A program made the position numbers and the translations under genes. Source: JAFGXT01 sp963677165 (GTDB taxonomy: Bacteria; Verrucomicrobiota; Lentisphaeria; Victivallales; SZUA-371). Taken from it: a stretch of 64,000 nt of DNA. The stretch covers positions 1,116,001-1,180,000 of the forward strand of contig CAXXSX010000002.1 in the NCBI GenBank assembly GCA_963677165.2, given 5' to 3'. Within the stretch, counting starts at the first letter, position 1; each line of letters begins with the position of its first letter. Of the stretch, positions 60,000-64,000 are shown in pieces. The notes below the pieces were generated by a model. The model worked only from the letters and a program-made list of their open reading frames with translations, did not search any database and was not told the DNA's origin.

Positions 60000-62573
60000 T
60001 TAACGGAAAACCAGACCGTTGCCGTTGCTGTCTATTTTCAGCATACTGCCTTCGGGCAGTTCGCCACCGATCATCATCCGTGAAACCGGAGTTTCGACTT
60101 CCCGGACAATAATCCGCTTTAATGGACGTGCTCCAAATACCGGATCGAATCCGGTCTGAGCCATATATTCTCGTGCCGACTCACTGACATCAAGCGTAAT
60201 ACCCTGTTCGAGCAAACGTTCTGACAGTTCATCAAGCTGAATATCAACGATCTTAATCAAATGTTCAAGCTTCAATGAATGGAAGAACAGTGTTTCATCA
60301 ACACGGTTGAGAAATTCCGGACGAAAATGTTCACGGAGCCTCATCCTGAGTTCATCCTTCAGTTTATCATCGATTTCAGGTTGTTCCAGTAGCAAATCGC
60401 TGCCGATATTGGATGTCATGATGATTATCGTATTCTTGAAGTCGACAGTACGACCTCGGGAATCCGTTATTCTGCCGTCATCCAAAACCTGCAGGAACAC
60501 ATTGAACACATCATGATGCGCCTTTTCGATCTCGTCGAACAATACAACTGAGTACGGACGACGGCGTACAGCTTCGGTCAGCTGTCCTCCTTCATCATAA
60601 CCGATGTATCCCGGAGGAGCGCCGATCAAACGTGCTACACTGTGTTTTTCCATGTATTCAGACATATCAATACGGATCATTGCCCGTTCATCATCGAACA
60701 GATTTTCCGCAAGAGCCCGGGCCAGCTCGGTTTTACCAACCCCGGTTGGACCGAGGAAAATAAACGAAGCAATGGGCTTTTTCGGGTCTTTTAACCCGGC
60801 TCTTGCCCTGAGAACGGCATCGGCAACGGCTGAAACTGCCTCATCCTGTCCAATAACCCGCAAATGCAGGTTATCACTAAGACCGAGAAGTTTTTCCTTT
60901 TCGCTTTCAATCAGCTTATTAACCGGAATATGAGTCCAGCGGCTGACGATAGAAGCGATATCTTCTTCATCAACTTCTTCCTTCAGCAGACGGTCTCCAC
61001 CTTCGCTTTCCAGCTTAACTTTTGAATCATTAATCTGCTGTTCCAGCTTCGGAATCGTACCATGCCGTAATTCCGCGGCTTTTTCAAGGTTATAATCACG
61101 TTCCGCACGATCCAGCTGCTGTTTTGCCAGTTCAACTGATTCCATTAACTGACGCATTTCAGAAATCGAACTTTTTTCATTGTCCCAACGGGCACGAAGT
61201 TCTTTGGCCTGACTCTTATGTTCGGCCAATTCCGCTTCCAGATTGCCGAGCCTTTCTTTGGACGCTTTGTCTTTTTCCTTGCGCAAACCGGCAATTTCGA
61301 TTTCAAGCTGCATACAACGACGCTCAATCTCATCGATTTCTGTAGGACATGAATCAATTTCCGTACGCAGCCGGGCTGCAGCTTCATCAACCAGGTCAAT
61401 CGCTTTATCCGGCAGAAACCGGTCTGAAATATATTTATCGGACAACACGGCAGCGGCAACCAAAGCGGTATCTTTAATTCTTATACCATGATGGACCTCA
61501 TAACGTTCACGCAGTCCACGCAAAATCGATATGGAATCTTCCACAGACGGCTGATCAATAACAACTGACTGGAAACGACGTTCCAGAGCAGCGTCCTTTT
61601 CAATATATTTACGGTACTCGTCAAGAGTCGTAGCACCGATACAATGCAGTTCGCCACGAGCGAGCATTGGTTTCAGCAGATTACCCGCGTCCATGGAGCC
61701 TTCCGTAGCTCCGGCACCAACAACCGTATGAAGTTCATCGATAAACAATATTACATTTCCGTCTGCTGCGGTAACTTCCTTAAGAACCGCTTTCAAACGT
61801 TCTTCGAATTCACCACGATACTTCGCGCCGGCAATCAACGCTCCCATGTCCAGAGCCACCAGTTTACGGTCCTTAAGTCCTTCCGGTACATCTCCACGGA
61901 TAATACGGGTTGCCAGACCTTCGGCAATTGCGGTTTTTCCTACTCCAGGTTCACCGATCAACACCGGATTGTTTTTCGTACGGCGCGACAAAATTTGAAT
62001 AACCCGACGAATTTCGTCGTCACGCCCGATTACCGGGTCCAGTTTATCCTGGGCGGCCATCTGGGTCAGGTCGCGGCCATATTTTTCCAGTGCCTCAAAA
62101 GTAGATTCCGGGTCTTCTGAAGTAATCCGCTGATTTCCTCGAACAGCTTTCAGAGAATCAAGAATAGTATCAATATTAACGCCGGAATTTTTAAGAATCG
62201 CGGCAGCTTTTCCACCAGTATTGATGATTCCCATCAAAAGATGTTCAACACTGACGTATTCGTCTTTCATTTTGTCCGCTTCTTTCGCGGCACTAACCAT
62301 GACTTGACTGAAATCCCGGGAATTATACAACTGATTTGCTCCACCACCGGTAACGGCTGGAATAGAACTCAATTCCCGATCAGTATCAGACATCAGCGAT
62401 TCCGGCACGGCACCGATTTTTTTAACCAGTGAAGAAACCAGTCCATTTTCCTGTTCAAGCAAAGCTTTTAATAGATGGAGCGGTCTAATTTCCTGATGAT
62501 TGAGTTCAACCGCGATATTATGGGCTCCCATCAGGGCTTCCCGTGAACGTTTTGTCAGTTTTTCCATATTCAT
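60000..62573 (-). CDS. clpB: ATP-dependent disaggregase ClpB
   Basis: 857 residues. Clp N-domain 1-150, AAA+ domain 1 with Walker A GEPGVGKT (207-214) and IDELHTVVGAG, middle coiled coil about 400-530 (rich in Glu, Lys, Leu), AAA+ domain 2 with Walker A GPTGVGKT (608-615) and LFDEIEKAH, then the D2-small domain. The coiled-coil M domain marks ClpB rather than ClpA/ClpC. It resolves protein aggregates with DnaK. GGAGGTA nine bases before ATG supports the start. Heat-shock signals such as CIRCE were not seen; a palindromic site lies 160 bp upstream. Confidence 0.96.
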   Translation of the reverse strand: MNMEKLTKRSREALMGAHNIAVELNHQEIRPLHLLKALLEQENGLVSSLVKKIGAVPESLMSDTDRELSSIPAVTGGGANQLYNSRDFSQVMVSAAKEADKMKDEYVSVEHLLMGIINTGGKAAAILKNSGVNIDTILDSLKAVRGNQRITSEDPESTFEALEKYGRDLTQMAAQDKLDPVIGRDDEIRRVIQILSRRTKNNPVLIGEPGVGKTAIAEGLATRIIRGDVPEGLKDRKLVALDMGALIAGAKYRGEFEERLKAVLKEVTAADGNVILFIDELHTVVGAGATEGSMDAGNLLKPMLARGELHCIGATTLDEYRKYIEKDAALERRFQSVVIDQPSVEDSISILRGLRERYEVHHGIRIKDTALVAAAVLSDKYISDRFLPDKAIDLVDEAAARLRTEIDSCPTEIDEIERRCMQLEIEIAGLRKEKDKASKERLGNLEAELAEHKSQAKELRARWDNEKSSISEMRQLMESVELAKQQLDRAERDYNLEKAAELRHGTIPKLEQQINDSKVKLESEGGDRLLKEEVDEEDIASIVSRWTHIPVNKLIESEKEKLLGLSDNLHLRVIGQDEAVSAVADAVLRARAGLKDPKKPIASFIFLGPTGVGKTELARALAENLFDDERAMIRIDMSEYMEKHSVARLIGAPPGYIGYDEGGQLTEAVRRRPYSVVLFDEIEKAHHDVFNVFLQVLDDGRITDSRGRTVDFKNTIIIMTSNIGSDLLLEQPEIDDKLKDELRMRLREHFRPEFLNRVDETLFFHSLKLEHLIKIVDIQLDELSERLLEQGITLDVSESAREYMAQTGFDPVFGARPLKRIIVREVETPVSRMMIGGELPEGSMLKIDSNGNGLVFR

Positions 62574-62938
62574 AAATAAATACCTCCGTGTAGGCGCTTC
62601 GAGATTCTTGTAAAAAACAGTCTGAATGCGCGATTATTGTTACCACGAAAATATTGAGCAACTGTCGTGCCAGTATATCAAATAATATTTTTATGCTCAA
62701 AACTCATTACATATGCGTCAGGAACAGTGCCATTGTGTCACATTGACACAGTCACAGTGACATAAAAAGAATCTATAGCCTTTATCAATTTTATTCAACT
62801 CATAATAGAATTTATAAAGTCAGTTGATAAAAAACCGCTCATTTCATAGACGAATAATGTTTAAAAAAAACGTATTGAGGTTATGTTATATAAAACAGTA
62901 CATTTAAAACCTTACATTTAATATAAAGGAATATAACG
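62574..62938. promoter_or_regulatory. Divergent clpB / M42 peptidase promoter region
   Basis: 365 bp without a gene. TGTGTCA-CAT-TGACACA (62734-62750) is a perfect 7-bp-arm palindrome and is directly followed by GTCAC-A-GTGAC (62751-62761). Together they look like a double operator. Near the peptidase an AT-rich stretch with TAATATAAAG precedes the ATG. Confidence 0.5.
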
Positions 62939-64000
62939 ATGTTACCGAAAAGCAGCCTTAAATTTCTCGAAAATCTGATGAATTGTTCCGGTCCTTCCGG
63001 CTTTGAAATGGAAACCGCCGGAGTCTATAGAGATTATCTTAACGGTTTTGCAGATAAAGTTTATACCGATGTAATGGGTAATACAATCGGCGTGATCAAT
63101 GAAGATGCTGAATTTAAAGTAATGCTTGACGGTCATTACGATGAAATCGGTTTTCAGGTAGTATATATTTCAGACGAAGGTTTACTTTATTTCCATGCCT
63201 GCGGCGGAATCGATAAATTAACTGTACCTGGCACCGAAGTAAATGTTATGACTGCCAATGGCAACATTCCAGGCGTTATCGGTAAAAAGCCGATTCACCT
63301 GCTGAAGCCCAAAGAACGCGATGCCGCCATAGAATTGGAAGATTCATGGATCGATATCGGCGCGGAAAATAAAGAAGAAGCTGAAAAAATTGTTGCTATT
63401 GGTGATCCGGTGGCTGTAAAAACCAATTTCAAATTCCTCGGTGAAAACCGTATTATGTCCAAAGGCATGGATGACAAGATCGGTGCCTTTGTTGTTGCTG
63501 AAGCTATGCGTGAACTAAAAAAACGTAAAGTAAAAATCGGCGTATACACCGTTGGTGCCGTTCAGGAAGAAGTAGGTCTGCGTGGAGCGACAACCAGTGC
63601 ATTCGGTATTAACCCGAATGTCGGTATTGCTGTAGACGTCGGTTTCGCTACTGACCTGCCTAACATCGATAAAAAACTGCTTGGAGATATTGAACTTGGA
63701 AAAGGTCCTGAACTCAGCAGAAATTGTGACAATAATGTAGTTCTGATTAATAAAATGATCGAACTTGCCAAAAAGAAAAAAATTACATATCAAATGACTC
63801 CGGGGCATCGCGCCAGTGGCGGAACCGATACCGCTACAATTCAGCTAACCCGCAGTGGTGTGGCCACTCTTTTAGTAAGCGTTCCAAACCGTTATATGCA
63901 TTCACCGGTTGAAATCTGTGACCTGCGTGATGTCGAAGGTGCTATCAAACTAATCGTTGAACTGGTAGCTTCCTTTAAGGAAGGCGATACCTTTGTTCCA
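62939..64000 (+). CDS. M42-family metallopeptidase (aminopeptidase), partial
   Basis: 354 codons open to the window end; no stop seen, so the last few residues lie outside. The M42 (TET/glutamyl aminopeptidase-like) fold shows metal residues His66 (DGHYDEIGF), Asp179 (GMDDKIGAF), Glu210/Glu211 (QEEVGLRG), Asp233 (VDVGFATD) and His321 (YMHSPVE). It removes N-terminal residues from peptides in the cytosol as a dodecameric shell in relatives. AAGGA lies 8 nt before ATG 62939. Confidence 0.9.
   Translation, partial: MLPKSSLKFLENLMNCSGPSGFEMETAGVYRDYLNGFADKVYTDVMGNTIGVINEDAEFKVMLDGHYDEIGFQVVYISDEGLLYFHACGGIDKLTVPGTEVNVMTANGNIPGVIGKKPIHLLKPKERDAAIELEDSWIDIGAENKEEAEKIVAIGDPVAVKTNFKFLGENRIMSKGMDDKIGAFVVAEAMRELKKRKVKIGVYTVGAVQEEVGLRGATTSAFGINPNVGIAVDVGFATDLPNIDKKLLGDIELGKGPELSRNCDNNVVLINKMIELAKKKKITYQMTPGHRASGGTDTATIQLTRSGVATLLVSVPNRYMHSPVEICDLRDVEGAIKLIVELVASFKEGDTFVP

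Noticed and set aside
1..64000. tRNA, rRNA, riboswitch or complete insertion sequence
   Set aside because: None was recognised when reading the intergenic regions; a covariance-model or transposase search would be needed to exclude weak cases.

Overview
The window looks like a chromosomal segment from the PVC superphylum, most likely a Lentisphaerota (Victivallales-type) bacterium. This is inferred from gene content, not from a marker gene. Four type II secretion-type pseudopilins (N-terminal FTLIELLVVIAIIAIL, C-terminal 'DG' motif) sit beside exported carbohydrate-active enzymes and sugar-type regulators. An LL-diaminopimelate aminotransferase, a PPi-dependent phosphofructokinase and an oleA/oleB pair fit the same group. 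No rRNA, tRNA, CRISPR array, intact insertion sequence or prophage was found by eye.

Layout. 1-7.8 kb, mostly minus strand: a PAS/HAMP sensor histidine kinase cut by the window edge, oleB-oleA (head-to-head hydrocarbon synthesis), a zinc-ribbon membrane protein, Hsp33, a NifU-like scaffold domain and dapL. 8-25.4 kb, an accessory catabolic region: an RlpA-like protein, then three minus-strand cassettes, each ordered regulator -> pseudopilin -> large, mostly exported glycoside hydrolase. The first two cassettes carry paralogous GntR/LacI-hybrid regulators and look like a diverged tandem duplication. The third is run by a LacI regulator with a recognisable operator. Between the cassettes lie truncated gene pieces (an rlpA copy and glycosidase 3' ends) and short palindromic repeats. 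25.5-34 kb: a tightly coupled operon (alcohol dehydrogenase, SDR, UlaG-like metallo-hydrolase, GH35 beta-galactosidase) opposite a ROK repressor whose direct-repeat operators overlap the operon promoter, then a GH78-type alpha-L-rhamnosidase. 34-40 kb: hisD-hisC-amrB and the TrkH/TrkA potassium system. 40.6-49.5 kb, plus strand: two tandem secretin-like exported proteins with the codon usage of very highly expressed genes, PPi-phosphofructokinase, gatC-gatA, a secreted SMP-30-type lactonase and a polysaccharide deacetylase. 49.8-56 kb: an acyltransferase and a fourth cassette (FAD oxidoreductase -> pseudopilin -> PL8-type polysaccharide lyase) with a divergent PocR/AraC activator. 56-64 kb: a DUF2225-like protein, ispH, an exported 5'-nucleotidase, clpB and an M42 aminopeptidase that runs off the end.

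How it fits together (inference). The organism degrades complex glycans with exported hydrolases and lyases, each set controlled by its own sugar sensor and accompanied by a dedicated pseudopilin. The pseudopilins and the tandem secretin-like proteins point to a type II-secretion-like apparatus whose ATPase and platform genes lie outside the window. The regulator/pseudopilin/CAZyme cassette is the most interesting system here. Non-coding signals also stand out: triplets of TTGGTACCAA at two loci, a dispersed CCGTCATT/TTTAAGCTCAAA repeat that often forms terminators, and helically phased A-tracts upstream of both duplicated regulators.
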